Assembly: GCA_948567375.1 (NCBI GenBank)
Contig: OX419760.1
Location: 21,080,001-21,144,000 of the forward strand
DNA from: Lunularia cruciata
Taxonomy: Eukaryota; Streptophyta; Marchantiopsida; Lunulariales; Lunulariaceae
Direction of reading: 5' to 3'
Length of the DNA: 64,000 bases
Positions within the stretch are counted from its first letter, which is position 1, and each line of letters begins with the position of its first letter. The translations under genes and the position numbers were made by a program. The notes under the pieces are model-generated. The model worked only from the letters and a program-made list of their open reading frames with translations. It ran no database searches and had not been told where the DNA came from. This document shows, piece after piece, positions 1 to 11,231 of the stretch.

Positions 1-1804
1 ATCTCCTGGACCTGAATGATCTCAAAGAGGGACTGTGAGTTTGGCCCGCACTCCTAAGACATTGGAACTGATAACTATTTAAAGTACCGACTGTGACAGT
101 AATTCTGGGGACATGCTGCGAAGTCAGTAACGGCATCAAACAGCCTCACGGAGCAGGGAGGTAAGAATCCATGGTGTAAAAGTAGTGCCTGACCTGGCCT
201 GTCCATCTCCGTTTTGTGGATGTATTGTCGTAGGTCTGTCCACTTCCACCGAGTTCTCTTACAATCGTAATGGGAAAAGCAGAGTGAACATAAAGAGTTC
301 GATGCTTCACGTCTAGATAACTTTCATGACGTGGATACGTCATAGACGTGGATACTTTCACGTTTAACTACCGCAGTCCATCATCATCCAGGGCGGGTTG
401 TGCAGGCTACTGCTTACGATGTGTCGGACTTCGTGTAGCATTTCGCGCTTTAAACCCTGATTTTCTTCATCTAGGTGTCCATGGTGATGGCCTTGAACCT
501 CTAAATGCAGCAGCATGGTCATCACTTCTCTTTTACTTGGGACTGTGTCGGGATATTCTTCGATTGGTCTACCTTCAGGATCACGATGTCACAATGTCCG
601 TGTAGATTCTCTCTTTCTGACAACATTTTTGAGAAGTTTTAAGCCCCAAATCTATGTAAATTACTGAGGGGTGTGCGGAAAAGTCCCAAGTTTTATCACT
701 AAAGAAGTGAAACTACTCAAAATCACTCTGAATAGGTCTCATAACTTGCAACACGAAGCCATAGACTCAGCGCTCTTTAAAGTCCAGAGGAACTCTTCGG
801 CACTGGTAGTTCGAACCGTTTCGAGCTCATTCTAACGTCCTAGCTCGCATCATTTTGTCAAAGTGCTTTAGTTGCACTGATCAGTTTTACACTGAGCATG
901 TGCCTTTTGTAAACTCTTAAGCACTTGAGAGGATTGTGAGTTGATCTTTCAAACGTCATTACCGATGGTTCAATCGAGAGAAAACCGAAAGTACTGGAGG
1001 ATCAACGCAAGATGGAAAGCAGTGGATTCTGCAGTAAGGACCAGGTATCCCTCTCGACGTGATTCGGTTTCTCAGGGGACGAGATATATATCGGTCCATG
1101 TATTTGAGACCTGCACCTGATAAACACTCTGAAGGATTTTCTGGATCTGTCGTTCGTATTCAGCAGTGTTCAAAAGTGCGTGTCCCGCCTGCATTAACTG
1201 GAGGCATCATAAGCTGTACTATATCGTAAGCCCCTCGGACCCAAACTGAACAGAGGTCCGTCCCCTTTGCTGTAGTTCATGTCCGTATCCGCGGTATATT
1301 AACTGAAGGGTTGTCCACTAGACCAAACCTGGAATGTTGACGCTTTGGTTCCTCTCGCATTTCAAGAAAGTTGCAAAGTGAAAGTTGAAATCAATTTGCA
1401 AACGAAAATGAGTACTCTTTTGGGGTACACATCGACTGCTTCCATACATATCAGGATTTATATCTTGATCGAAACATATCTAGTGACAACTGATTACAAG
1501 CGTTGCTTTGAGCGAGTTTATAACTTTAGTCTCAAACAAACACATGATGTCGAAGTTGCACTCGTGTCTTAACTTAAAGTTCGGAAGGATTTATGCACAT
1601 GTTCTCAAGCATATGAGATGACCTTGGGAACTGCAATACTACTACCTCGGTATCGAGGATATGAAACACAATTCAAAATAAAACTTGTTTTGTCCAGAGC
1701 TGTAGCTCGTTATCTCAATCCCAGGGCATTTCAAGAGGAAAGAAGATCAGTTGCTAAAGTTGAACTCATCTTTGTCACGACATTTGTACATTCGAAGCTA
1801 GTTT
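1..1804. other. Unassigned sequence
   Basis: No gene could be recognised on either strand. The open frames are short (up to about 85 codons), without recognisable domains or convincing exon structure. The stretch 1345-1800 has two weakly similar segments (near 1355-1400 and 1725-1770, sharing GCATTTCAAG and neighbouring bases) that may belong to a degraded repeat preceding the LTR-like fragment at 1805. Confidence 0.4.
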
Positions 1805-2150
1805 GTTCGGACTTTGGAGTGGTAGTGTTTGTACTTATAGGTATTTTGGTAGTTATTCATAGACTATTTGTTGGTAATCCGATTCATATTAGGGCTATTG
1901 AGCACATTGTGGGATCCGTCATCACTTGTACCGTTCACACCCTCGGATGCGCCATCAGTGGTGTCGTTAGGGCTAGAGACCTAGATAGAGCAAAAGGGTA
2001 TACTTCCAAAATGTAGTTCCAAAGAGCTCACTTCTTTGATGTTCAATTTTGAGTTCTTGGCTATGGTGGACATAGGCAAACAAACGTTACTTGAAGTCTC
2101 TTAGCTGGAGAGGGTGTGGCTTGACTCTAATTAGTGCTTGATTGTGGCAG
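1805..2150 (+). repeat. Fragment of a family-A LTR, plus orientation
   Basis: The sequence aligns by eye with the reverse complement of the LTR of element A at 18700-19045 and 45780-46090. Shared landmarks in order are a TTTTGGnAGTTAnTCATAGACTA block, a CACTTGnACCGTT block, the AGAGCTCACTTC block and a final GTGTGGCTTGACT. It is not flanked by a recognisable internal region, so it is either a truncated or a solo LTR. The outer ends are approximate. Confidence 0.6.
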
Positions 2151-4419
2151 ATTGTTTGCATATTGTTAAGTGAAAAAATCTGAATTGAATTTGATGCGGG
2201 AGAAAAAATGAATTGATTACATCAAAGAAGTGAGTGTAAGGAGAAATCAGGTCATGATTAGCTAAAATTAGTCATAGTTAAGATAGAGTGGAATTTATTT
2301 TAGAGGAGGTGAAAAAAATGAGCACCACTATTTTGTATTCTAGCATATTGGTTTGGTATTATTCTTAAGTGTTTGGCTTTGAGAAAAAAGTAGAAAACTC
2401 TTGGACACACAAACCTTTTTATTTCGGATTCTTCTATAGTCCCAGGATAGCCCATGTGAAGGGATCCTTGACTTAGTGGTTTAATCAAGATAAGACCACA
2501 TGCTTAGGAGAATATTTCTATGAGTATGGATATTCCTTTCAACTTTAAACTTTATTTGACTTTTAGCCTAATAACTTGAGTTACTCCAGTAATTAATAAC
2601 TTTGGTGTGCAACTATTTCACAAGTATATAAACTAAGGGTGAGGAGACACTCATCATCCTTTCATTTGCAACTATTTTTCCTTCATTGAGTTCTCTAGTG
2701 AGCAATAGTTTGAGTCTTGGAGTGTTAGCCTTGGAAGAGTATGATGGAGTTGGGGTTTTTTGCCTTCTTAGTCCATGGTGCGCTACTATAATAGCCATCA
2801 AAGGTTCAGCTCAAGTGAAAGGTAGGTTGACTCGCATTTTTGGTTTTGTTACCGAGACCTCTCTAAAAGGCAAGATAATATTTCATGTACAATTTTATAT
2901 TAGATAAAAGGAGACTATGAGAACTCACTTGGAAAAAACATTAGGGGAAAAAAGAGACGGTTGAACTTATGTTAGAGAACTTGGACCTATTTTTATATCA
3001 TGTAGTTCATTATTATATTTTTGAGATGATATTGCATATATTATACACTTGAGAGAAATTGGAGAGATTGTGTGAGGTGGATTCCAACTTTTGGGGATTA
3101 TGGTGATTTTGGGCAAAAACTCAAGTTTGAAATCAAGACTTGAAATTTTCATAAAAGATAGCTTGGATTATTTTTTAAGTGAGACACTTCAAATTATTGT
3201 AAGATCTGTTACATGTATTGAGATAGAAGGTTTAGAAGGTGATAGGATAAATTATTCCCGCAAATTGCATGCTCTTTGGAGTTTTGTATAGAGTTTTCCA
3301 TTTCTTCATGTTTCATTGGATTGTTTGAAACTTTTCAAGAAACTTTAGTGCATAATATTCCACTTTTTGGTCTAAGAATGAGAGAGAGATTGATCTTGCG
3401 TAGGAAATTATGAGTTTTTAAGGTAAAGGGGTGATTTTTAGACCAAATTTGAAATATGTGTTCTAAATAGAAAGGTGCTTAGGGAAAATGGCTTGATGAA
3501 GTGATCTAAAATTTTGTAAGGGAAGATGCCCTAGGATCTTGACCAGGTGTGCAAAATTTCAAAGTACTATGATATACAGATTGAGAGAATTTAGTGATAT
3601 TGTGGGGAGACATTAATTTTGGAGAGTTGAGATCTAATGCAAGAGTTGAGATCTCATGAGGAGTGTGAGAGTAACCAAAAGCATATTTGAGTGTTTAAAT
3701 TCATATTGGGAACATAAAGGGTCACCAAGAGTGAAAGTTGAGGCTATGCAAGGTTCTTAAAGGGTTTGAGGTGATTGTAGGTTGATTTGAGAAAAGAGAA
3801 TTTAGAATAGAATTTGAAGAGAGTGTTGAGAGGATCCAAAAACATACACTACTTGGAGGAAAGATTGATTCTAAGTTATTTTTATGTGGAGAGAAGAAAT
3901 ATAAAGTAAACTCATGTCCATTGATTTTTGAGAGCAAAAGATTGAGAGAAAGGAGAGGTTTTCTTGACTTGGGATTGCATGTTGGACCTTCTTCACCAAG
4001 ATTGGGAGGGAAGAGATGTAAGAACAAGGAGTTGTGTAAGGTTTGTGGAATGGAAGAACTTCCAAAAGGACATGAGTGTAATGGAGTAACAGTACTTTTG
4101 AGACTTTGGTGAAAGATCTTGGAGAGAGTCTTAGTACATCTACAAAGAACCTACCACTTTCATCAGCTAGTTCTTAAGATTAATGATGGAGATAATCTTT
4201 CAACTTATAGATAAACTATCCATGAAGGTTTAGTAAATATGTATTTTTGGTTTTGATCTTGCTATAGAAATCTTGGAACAACCTAAACCTTTTTTTTCCT
4301 AGGGTGGATTACTCTCAAATGGTGTTTGTCATATATATATTCTAGTAGTTATAGAGTGAGAGAAAAGGAAAAAAATGACTGAGAGAAAAGAGAATGATAA
4401 TGAAGGGTTAAGATGGGGT
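2151..4419. other. AT-rich stretch without a supportable gene
   Basis: Purine-rich on the plus strand and AT-rich, with only short open frames. It lies upstream of the gag remnant at 4420 and may be the untranslated leader or LTR of that element (family F), but I found no paired LTR and no primer-binding site. A short frame at 3921-4112 contains a Cys/His cluster (CKVCGM...HEC) whose spacing does not fit a retroviral zinc knuckle. Confidence 0.35.
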
Positions 4420-4881
4420 AACTTCTGGTTTTCTTTGGCAAGGATAGAGAAAATTTGGAGGCCTTTGTGAGATACCTCAAGAGAGCTTGCATAGGAAACA
4501 ATGACAGGAGGAAGAATGAGTGGATCTCATTATTATTGGATTTATTTGAGGATGTTTCCCTTACATGCTATGAGTCAAAATATCAAAAGGGAGAGAAGAG
4601 AGATGGGCAAGAAGAGTCTTGGGAGAGTTTGACTTTAGTACTCATTGAGAACTTCTTCTAGATGAAAGTTATGAGAGATTGATGAGTGAGGTTACCTTCC
4701 TCAAACAAGGAGATGGAGAGACAATGAGAGTTTACGTAAAAAGAGTAGAAAAGTTAAAGTCTAAGTTTCACATAGTGTTGAGGAAGAGTGTGGATGATGT
4801 GGAGACTACTATGATTGACATAGGAGCCATGATCACCAAGAATTTTGTGAGAGGTTGAGACCACAAATTAGAAAACAAAAA
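4420..4881 (+). pseudogene. gag remnant of a gypsy-type element (family F)
   Basis: Two overlapping frames together resemble the capsid part of plant retrotransposon gag. The first (from about 4426) reads FFGKDRENLEAFVRYLKRAC and continues to a stop near 4660. The second takes over from about 4636 with YERLMSEVTFLKQGDGETMR and ends with FVRGLRPQIRKQKEELL. This order (a W/L-rich helix region, then an ERL..EV..LKQG segment, then the FVRGL motif) is usual for this domain. A frameshift separates the halves. The remnant stops where family-C LTR sequence begins, so the rest of F is missing. The family is inferred from the motif order; no pol is attached. Confidence 0.55.
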
Positions 4882-5451
4882 GAAGAACTCCTAAGAGAAA
4901 ACCTAGAAGAAGAAACACAAAGCTTCACACTCAAAACTCCGATGCCCCACAGGAGCACCTTGTCTTTATTATGTAGCAAAGAGGATTCCTTCAAAGGAAA
5001 CTCCACCCTTGGATCAGATACATGGATTGGTGACATGTCAGAAAAATCTACCCTTAGATTAGTTGTATACATGGGTGACATGTTGGTTTTGGTCCTATTT
5101 GGTGGGTCAAACAAACTTTAACTAGAGGAAATCCTTAGAGAATCTTCTTGTAAGATTCTCATAATTGCATACCATTAGAAATCTCTTTCCAAGACAAACA
5201 AGTGAGGAGGGAAAGCCAATCATCATTTCCTTTGGGGTAGGAAAATGTATCTTTTTAAGGCCTAATTCATCTATTTAGGCCTCCAAAATTGGCTCTAAAG
5301 TTTTAGGTTATTTTTGGCTTTTGCCCTATTAGTAGAAGTATTTTTTTGGTGATAAATCTCTCTGATCTACTCAGTCCATCGTATATGAAATCCTTCCATA
5401 TGTTACCAAGCCAATTTTCACCTCTAGATAATATATTTAGCAATTTGTAAC
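4882..5451 (-). repeat. Family-C LTR (copy C1, short form)
   Basis: Related throughout to the LTRs at 30034-30764, 33966-34719 and 42174-42904. Shared blocks include TTTATTAT-TAG-CAAAGAGGAT, GGTGACATGT, TTGGTCAAACAA, the AAGGCCTAATTCATC-TTTAGGCCTCCAAAATT block and ATTAGTAGAAGTA. It is about 160 bp shorter because it has only one copy of a segment of about 150 bp that is tandemly duplicated in the 731-754 bp LTRs. Orientation is minus, so this is the 3' LTR of an element whose pol tail follows at 5452. Ends are approximate because both termini have decayed. Confidence 0.75.
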
Positions 5452-5712
5452 CTTCTCGCTTTTAAGATGCAACGTACTCATTGTGAAGTTGTTGCTCCAA
5501 GATTTCACTAACACTGGTGCATGGGTCAAGTTGGCTATTGGCTCTTATGTCACCTCATACAAAGGGTAATCTTTCCACTATATAAAATATTCCACACACG
5601 GATAGCAAGTACCACGGTTGCATTTATGGAAAATGCGTTCAAGTTTATATTCCACTGTTCCATCAATGAGTGTTGGACAAGGTCAAATGTTTTGGATAGA
5701 AGGAAAGTGAGG
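5452..5712 (-). pseudogene. Decayed 3' end of family-C pol (chromodomain region)
   Basis: Corresponds base for base, with many substitutions, to the region just inside the 3' LTR of C2 (30765-31015) and C3 (34720-34970), which encodes the C-terminal chromodomain. Landmarks are the TTTTAAGATGCAACGT block next to the LTR and the GACAAGGTCAAATGT block at the far end. The reading frame is destroyed by stops. Family-B sequence begins immediately after it (5713), so the rest of C1 was lost at a deletion or recombination joint. Confidence 0.65.
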
Positions 5713-6549
5713 TAATCAGGAGGAATTACTTGGTCAATTTCAAACTATAAATGCCACCCGATCTGCATGAGATAAATTGGCAGAGTTGAAGCAGATTGGC
5801 TTTGTAAGGAGTTACATCACACAATTTTAGAACATCATCATGCAAATTCCATATATACAAGAAGGTGAAGTTCTGGATCAATTTGTGCAGGGATTGAAAG
5901 CACAAAACCAAATTGGAGATGACCATATGGGAACCACAAAACATAGAAGAAGCCATGCAATTTGTTGAGCGCTTTGATTCCTTGGTTGGGATAACTTGGT
6001 CTTGAACTCGATCTACACAAAGCCTACCAGTACACTACGCATGGGTGGAGGAACAAGCACCAATGGAGATTGATGCTATCCAACAAAGACCACTTGGTAC
6101 AATAGATAGAGAAAGATTACGAAAAAATAAAGGTTGTTTCTATGCAATGTCCACTCAAGAATGGGCGACCTTGACAAGTTGCCCATATGGAGTTTGTGAA
6201 ATAGAATGATCAAGGAAATGAGGAATCCCAATAAGAGATTTGGAGCCATCTACATGGAGCTTGATTAGTTCCAATGGGATTGAAGGCTTGACCTATGCAA
6301 GTTTGCTTCACTTGCAAGGTATGATATCTAATTGGGGTTGTAAGATTTTGGTTGATTCTGGAAGTTTAGAGAATTGCATGTCTATGAAACTAGCAAAGGA
6401 ATTGGGTATTCCTATCAAGCCAATAATTAGAAGTAGATTGATGATAGCAGATGGTAGAAATGGTTTTGCATTTCTGTACCTCACATCCTATTACTTTAAG
6501 ATTGGGAAGGAGTATTTGGAGTGTATGAGGTTTGTAGTGACACCTCTAC
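5713..6549 (+). pseudogene. gag-protease remnant of a family-B element (copy B0)
   Basis: Parallels 7555-8400 of B1 and 27640-28470 of B2. It includes the capsid segment (AGAGTTGAAGCAGATTGGCT), the linker rich in GAPVPMEID-like residues, and the protease start, readable as ILVDSGSLENCMSMKLAKEL at about 6340-6400 with the D-S-G catalytic triad intact. The zinc-knuckle region is partly deleted near 6140. It ends inside protease, after CACCTCTAC, exactly where the 5' LTR of B1 starts. That means a B element inserted into this older B copy, and the downstream half of B0 is now missing. Confidence 0.75.
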
Positions 6550-6902
6550 TATAACAATGTGGAGTTTAGCGACGAAGTTAGTCGGGCTTACAAAGTAGCA
6601 CATAAGACAAATTAGCCTAGAATATTCCAAAAGTATCTAGGAAGCTTCTTGGGAAGCTTCCTGGCTAGCTTAGCTTGCACCTCAAGTAAATAGCTTCTAG
6701 AAGCTTCCAATTAGCTTAGCTTGCACACCAAGTAGGCAACTTCTAGAAGGAAGCTTCTTGAGAAGCTTCTCAAGGGCCTTGTATGCTACCTATAAATACC
6801 AAAGCCAAAGCTCATGCTAGGCATTTGGAGTTTTCCCTCATTCAAGTGTCCCAATGTGAGCTTTCATTCTCCTATTTCTCTCCTCGGATTTGGTCTTTTA
6901 CA
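6550..6902 (+). repeat. 5' LTR of B1
   Basis: 353 bp. It begins TATAACAATGTGGAG, a decayed form of the TGTAACAATATGGAG start of the 3' copy, and ends GGTCTTTTACA. A TATA box (TATAAATA) is at 6791-6798, preceded by repeated GAAGCTTC palindromes. Relative to the 3' LTR it lacks about 59 bp lying between two direct repeats of GGAAGCTTCTTGAGAAGCTT, as expected for slippage or recombination between them. Confidence 0.9.
6693..6772 (+). promoter_or_regulatory. Heat-shock-element-like array in B1 5' LTR
   Basis: Alternating GAA/TTC pentamer units matching the plant heat-shock factor consensus. TTC 6695-6697, GAA 6700-6702 and TTC 6705-6707 have exact 2-nt spacing. A second cluster starts with TTC 6741-6743 and GAA 6746-6748 and continues as two GAAGCTTC palindromes. 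The array ends about 20 bp upstream of the TATAAATA box at 6791. Function is inferred from consensus only. Confidence 0.45.
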
Positions 6903-6903
6903 T

Positions 6904-6915
6904 TGGTATTAGAGC
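6904..6915 (+). promoter_or_regulatory. Primer-binding site of B1 (initiator Met tRNA type)
   Basis: TGGTATTAGAGC lies one base after the LTR end. It matches the common plant retrotransposon primer-binding site TGGTATCAGAGC, which pairs with the 3' end of initiator methionine tRNA, except for one C-to-T change. Confidence 0.8.
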
Positions 6916-7173
6916 AAGAATGGGATGGATGGAATTTATGGACCACCAAATCCACTTCCACCAAACCATTGGGATTTTTGCATCCAAATACTACCAAAGC
7001 ATCATTTCACACAATTCATCACCTCACACTTTGGACAAGACTTTCCACATATGATCACCATATTTGAGGAACCCTTGGTACTTCTGGTTGTAACTTATGG
7101 AGAATGGTGGACGTGTTGTTTCTATGTGTTAATAAATTAGATAGATTGGGAGTGGTGTGATAGAGTAGCAACC

Positions 7174-8100
7174 ATGGCGGTAATACCCAATGTTATCCTT
7201 GCTATGCAACAACAAATCAAGCACCTTACTCAATTGTTGGATGAACAAGATCTTTGACAATAAGAGCAAGTAGAGAGAGTACTGATTTGAGAAGGAGAAG
7301 ATTGGATTAGATTCCCTAAACCCAAGGTATTTGAAGGCAAGAATCTTTTGGGTGTTGTGGAGAATTTTTTGTTTGATTGTGAATGTTATTTTGAAGCTAG
7401 CAATCTACAAGACGAGCAAAAATAGATTCTATTGGCTTCTAGCCAAATGGATGGAGTAGCAAAGCTATGGTGGAATTCCAAGTAGAGCAAGCGGAATGAC
7501 AAATTGTTGCACCAATCTTGACATGGGCAGAATTCAAGAGCGCAATAATTAGTCGGTTCTAAGCTATAAATGCCACACAAGTTGCACGGGATAAGTTGGC
7601 AGAGTTGAAACAGATTGGCTCCGTAAGAAGTTACATTACGCAGTTCCAAAACACCATCATGCAAATTCCAGATATATTGGAAGGTGAAGCTCTGGATCAA
7701 TTTGTGAGGGGCTTGAAGGCAAGAACCAAATTAGAGGTAACCATGCAAGAGCCACAACACTTGGAGGAAGCCATGCGATTGGCCAAAAGTTTTGATTCCT
7801 TGGTGGCAACAACTTGGTCTGGACCTTGACCTCCACATAGCCTACCAATACACTATACACAAGTGGATGAGCCAGCATCCATGGAGATTGATGCCATTCA
7901 ACAAAGACCACTTGGCATAGTAGATAGAGAGAAATTGCAACAAAATGGTGGTGGTTTTTATTGTTGCCAATTGGTGCATTGCATTGATGAATGTCCACTC
8001 AAGAATGGACGACCTCGACAAGTTGCCCAAGTGGAAGTCATGGAGCGGAATGATCAGGGAAATGAGGAATCCTAGTAGGAGATTTCGAGTCACCTACTGG
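7174..8100 (+). pseudogene. gag of B1, inactivated
   Basis: Starts MAVIPNVILAMQQQIKHLTQ at 7174, the same start as B2 gag on the other strand. It continues with a capsid segment (FPKPKVFEGKN, then a W-rich region), the longest open stretch being 7596-7829. Stop codons interrupt it near 7256, 7422 and 7484, among others. The CCHC knuckle present in B2 (CFYCRQVGHCIAEC) reads GFYCCQLVHCIDEC at about 7955-7996, so the first zinc-binding Cys is lost. The product would have formed virus-like particles and bound RNA; this copy cannot. Confidence 0.8.
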
Positions 8101-11100
8101 GAGCTGATTAGTTCTAATGGGATTGAAGGCTCATATCATACCTATGCAAGTTTGCTTCACTTGCAAGGTATGATATCTAATCAGGGTTGTAGGATTTTGG
8201 TTGATTGTGGAAGTTTAGAGAATTGCATGTCTATGCAAGTAGCAAAGGAATTGGGTATTCCTATCAATCTAGTGATTGGAAGTAGTTTGATGATGGCGGA
8301 TGGTAGAAAGGGTTTTGCATTCTGCACCTCGCATCCTGTTACCTTCAAGATTGGGAAGGAGTATTTGGAGTGTATGAGGTTTGTAGTGGCACCTCTACAC
8401 TATGATATCATTCTGGATCTACCTTGGCTTGAACGTCATAAGGTTCAATTTGATTGGAACCGACGCCAAGTTCAAGTACAACACCAAGGTAGAAATTTCT
8501 GATTAGGTTGTCTAGCACCTCTGAGTAAGACACCTAAGAATAGTCAATCCCAAGACCGGTACTGTTTGTTCCAAAGAAGGATGGAGGACTTCATTTCTGT
8601 ATTGATTATCATGGGCTCAATAAGCAAACTGTGAAGAATGCATATCTCTTGCCTCGGATCGATGACTTGCTTGATCAACTAAGTGGAGCATGCTACTTTT
8701 CCAAGTTGGATCTTTGCAGTGGCTATTGGAAAATTCCCATTGAGAGAGAGGATGTGCAAAAGACTACCTTTCATACAAGGTATGGGCATTTTGAGTAGAG
8801 AGTTCTACCTTTCGGACTCACTAATGCTCCTCCAGTCTTCATGGATCAGATGCATCAAGTATTGGATGGACTATTGGATCGGTCCGTGGTGGTGTTCTTA
8901 GATGATATCTTAATTTATAGTAAGATAGAGGTAGAACACATGAATCATGTGCAAGAAGTCTTAAGACGACTATGACAATGGAAATTTTACTGCAAGAAGT
9001 CAAAGTGTGCCTTTTGGCAGAAGGAGGTTACCTTCTTGGGTCATAAAATCTCATCAGAGGAGATCAAGATGGAAGAAGAGAAGATCAAGGCCAGTACTGA
9101 TTGGCCTATCCCGAAGGATGCTACAGAAGTACGGGCATTCAATGGATTGGCCAACCTTTACCAACAATTCATCCATTATTATGCTCATGTGGCTGCACCA
9201 TTGACTGACCTCTTGGGAAAGAACTCGAGCTTCTAGTGGACCACCAAGCATGAAGAAGCATTCCAGAAGTTAAAGCATATTGTGTCTTCAAGACCCATTC
9301 TTCAACCATATGATCCTCAACTACCTTGTGTGGTTGATTTTGATGCTTCTAACTTTGCAATTGGAGCCGTGCTATAACAAGAATTCCCATATGGACTCCA
9401 TCCTATTGCCTTTGTGTCTTGCCAACTCAATACGGCTCAACAAAACTACTCTACTTGAGATCAAGAACAACTTGCAATGGTATACGCCACCAAGGTATGG
9501 AGGCATTACCTCTTGGGGAAACAAGTGATCATGCAAACTGATCACAAACCATTGTTGCAGACCTTACATTGGAACACATAGAGAGTCAACATCATCGATG
9601 GGAGGAACAACTCCAACTGTATGATATCAAACTTGAGTACAAACCAGGTCGGTTCCATGTCATTCCTGATACTTTATCAGGACGACCTAATTTGAAGTCT
9701 CTTCCTCTCATCACAACAACAATTTCAATGGTGTCAGTTGACTCCAAGGTCCAAAACGAGTTTCAGTCAGCTTTACACCAAGATCTCTTCTTCCAAATGA
9801 TACATGATCACCTTACGGCATGCAATAAGGAGTACAACACCTTCTCTATCAAGGAAGGCCTTTTATTCCACGAGGACTAGATCTATGTTCCAGCTAAAGG
9901 TGATCTTTGACTTGTGTGCCTTCAAGAAACCCATGATTTACCCATCACGGGTCACATGGGTGAGGACAAGAACTTGAGTACCCTCCAATGTCAATGGTGG
10001 TGGCCCAACATGATACAAGATGTTTGAGAATTTGTCCGATTGTGTGAGAGCTGCCAACGTAACAAGGCCAACAACCAGAAGCCAAGTGGACTCCTTCAAC
10101 CACTTGCCATTCCATCCGCTTGCTAGGAGCATGTGAGCTTGGATCTCATCACATTCTTGCCAAAGACAAAACAAGGACAAACCACAATCATGGTGTTTGT
10201 GGATAAGCTTAGTAAGAAAATCCACTTGGCACCAACCTATAATACCATGGATGCCCCAACCTTAGCACAAATCTACTTCAACAATGTCTTCAAGCATCAT
10301 GGGATGCCACGTGTAATCATCTTTGACCGTGATCCTTGATTTACCGGGAAGTTTTGGCAAGCACTCTTCCAAATACTTGACACCAAGCTTGCTTTGTCCA
10401 TGGCCTATCATCCTCAAACTAATGGAAAAACCAAATGTGCAAATCGTACATTGGAGGATATGTTGCATGCCTTTGTCAATGTCCACCATACCAATTGGGA
10501 TGAATGTCTTGCTGCTGCAAAATTTGCCTACAACAATTCAAAACAGTCAAACACCGGATTTCCTCCTTTCTTTCTCAATTTTGGCCAAGATCCGCTTGTT
10601 CTAGATTCTCTTCTTGCTCCTTATCCATCTTAGATTCCTCATACTTCTACATTCTTGACCACTATATCCCAATCTCCCCAACAAGCCAAGTCTCACCTCC
10701 TTGTTGCTCAAACCGCCAAAAAAATTATGCAAACCACCATCGTTGTGATCTCACCTTTGAAATTGGTGATAAAGTCATGTTATCCTCTAGTAACCTCCCT
10801 CTCCCAATTGATACCCAAGTTTGTAAACTTGCCCTAATTGGATAGGACCCTTTGATATCACCCAAATTGTCTCTCCTATTGCTTATAGACTTGCCTTACC
10901 TTGTCACATGCATATCCATCCTATCTTTCATGTTTCCAAGTTGAAACCCTTTGTTCCTAACCCATGTTCCTTTTCCTCTCGAGTCCAACCTTCCACTCTT
11001 CTTGTCCCTATAAATGATCATGAGGAGTACAAAGTTGATTGTATCCTCACACGTTGCCATATTCAACAAAGCCATCGCCAACATACAGAGTACAAGGTCC

Positions 11101-11215
11101 TTTGGAAAGGGTATCCCCTTCATGATGCTATATAGGAACCTCTTTCTCACCTTCAGAATGCACAAATAGCCATCTAGGAATTTGAAGCTTCACTGGCAAT
11201 GAGGATATCACCAAC
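8101..11215 (+). pseudogene. pol of B1: protease-RT-RNase H-integrase-chromodomain, inactivated
   Basis: Protease at about 8150-8510 has ILVDCGSLENCMSMQVAKEL, so the D-S-G triad has become D-C-G. A deletion near 8556 removes the start of RT. RT at 8560-9240 retains [12 protein letters not shown] (about 8888-8923) with both catalytic Asp. RNase H starts near 9300 with DFDASNFAIGAVL. Integrase zinc finger is near 9950-10060. The integrase core (10130-10630) keeps the two Asp (SLDLIT, DRDP) but has Lys where the catalytic Glu is expected (GKTKCANRTLEDML). Chromodomain is near 11015-11200 (EYKVLWKGYPLHDA, with a stop replacing the next Trp). Stops include TAG 8796-8798 and TGA 10337-10339, both shared with B2. 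Several frameshifts are present. Confidence 0.85.
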
Positions 11216-11218
11216 TAG

Positions 11219-11231
11219 CGACAAGGGAATA
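11219..11231 (+). promoter_or_regulatory. Polypurine tract of B1 (decayed)
   Basis: GCGACAAGGGAAT lies directly upstream of the 3' LTR start TGTAACA. In B2 the equivalent stretch is more purine-rich (GGTGGGGGAATA on the minus strand), supporting its role as plus-strand primer. Confidence 0.55.

Noticed and set aside
348-605. 85-codon plus-strand frame near the left end
   Set aside because: No recognisable domain and no supporting context. Left as unassigned.
3921-4112. Cys/His cluster CKVCGM...GHEC as a zinc knuckle
   Set aside because: Spacing does not match CX2CX4HX4C, and there is no adjoining gag in the same frame.
6640-6780. Short regularly repeated GAAGCTTC motifs as a CRISPR-like array
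   Set aside because: They lie within LTRs of a eukaryotic retrotransposon, the spacing is irregular, and there are no unique spacers or associated genes.
9938-10225. Open frames antisense to retrotransposon pol (for example here, 27250-27501 and 35181-35420)
   Set aside because: They are shadows of the coding strand. The sense frames carry the recognisable integrase, protease and RT motifs.
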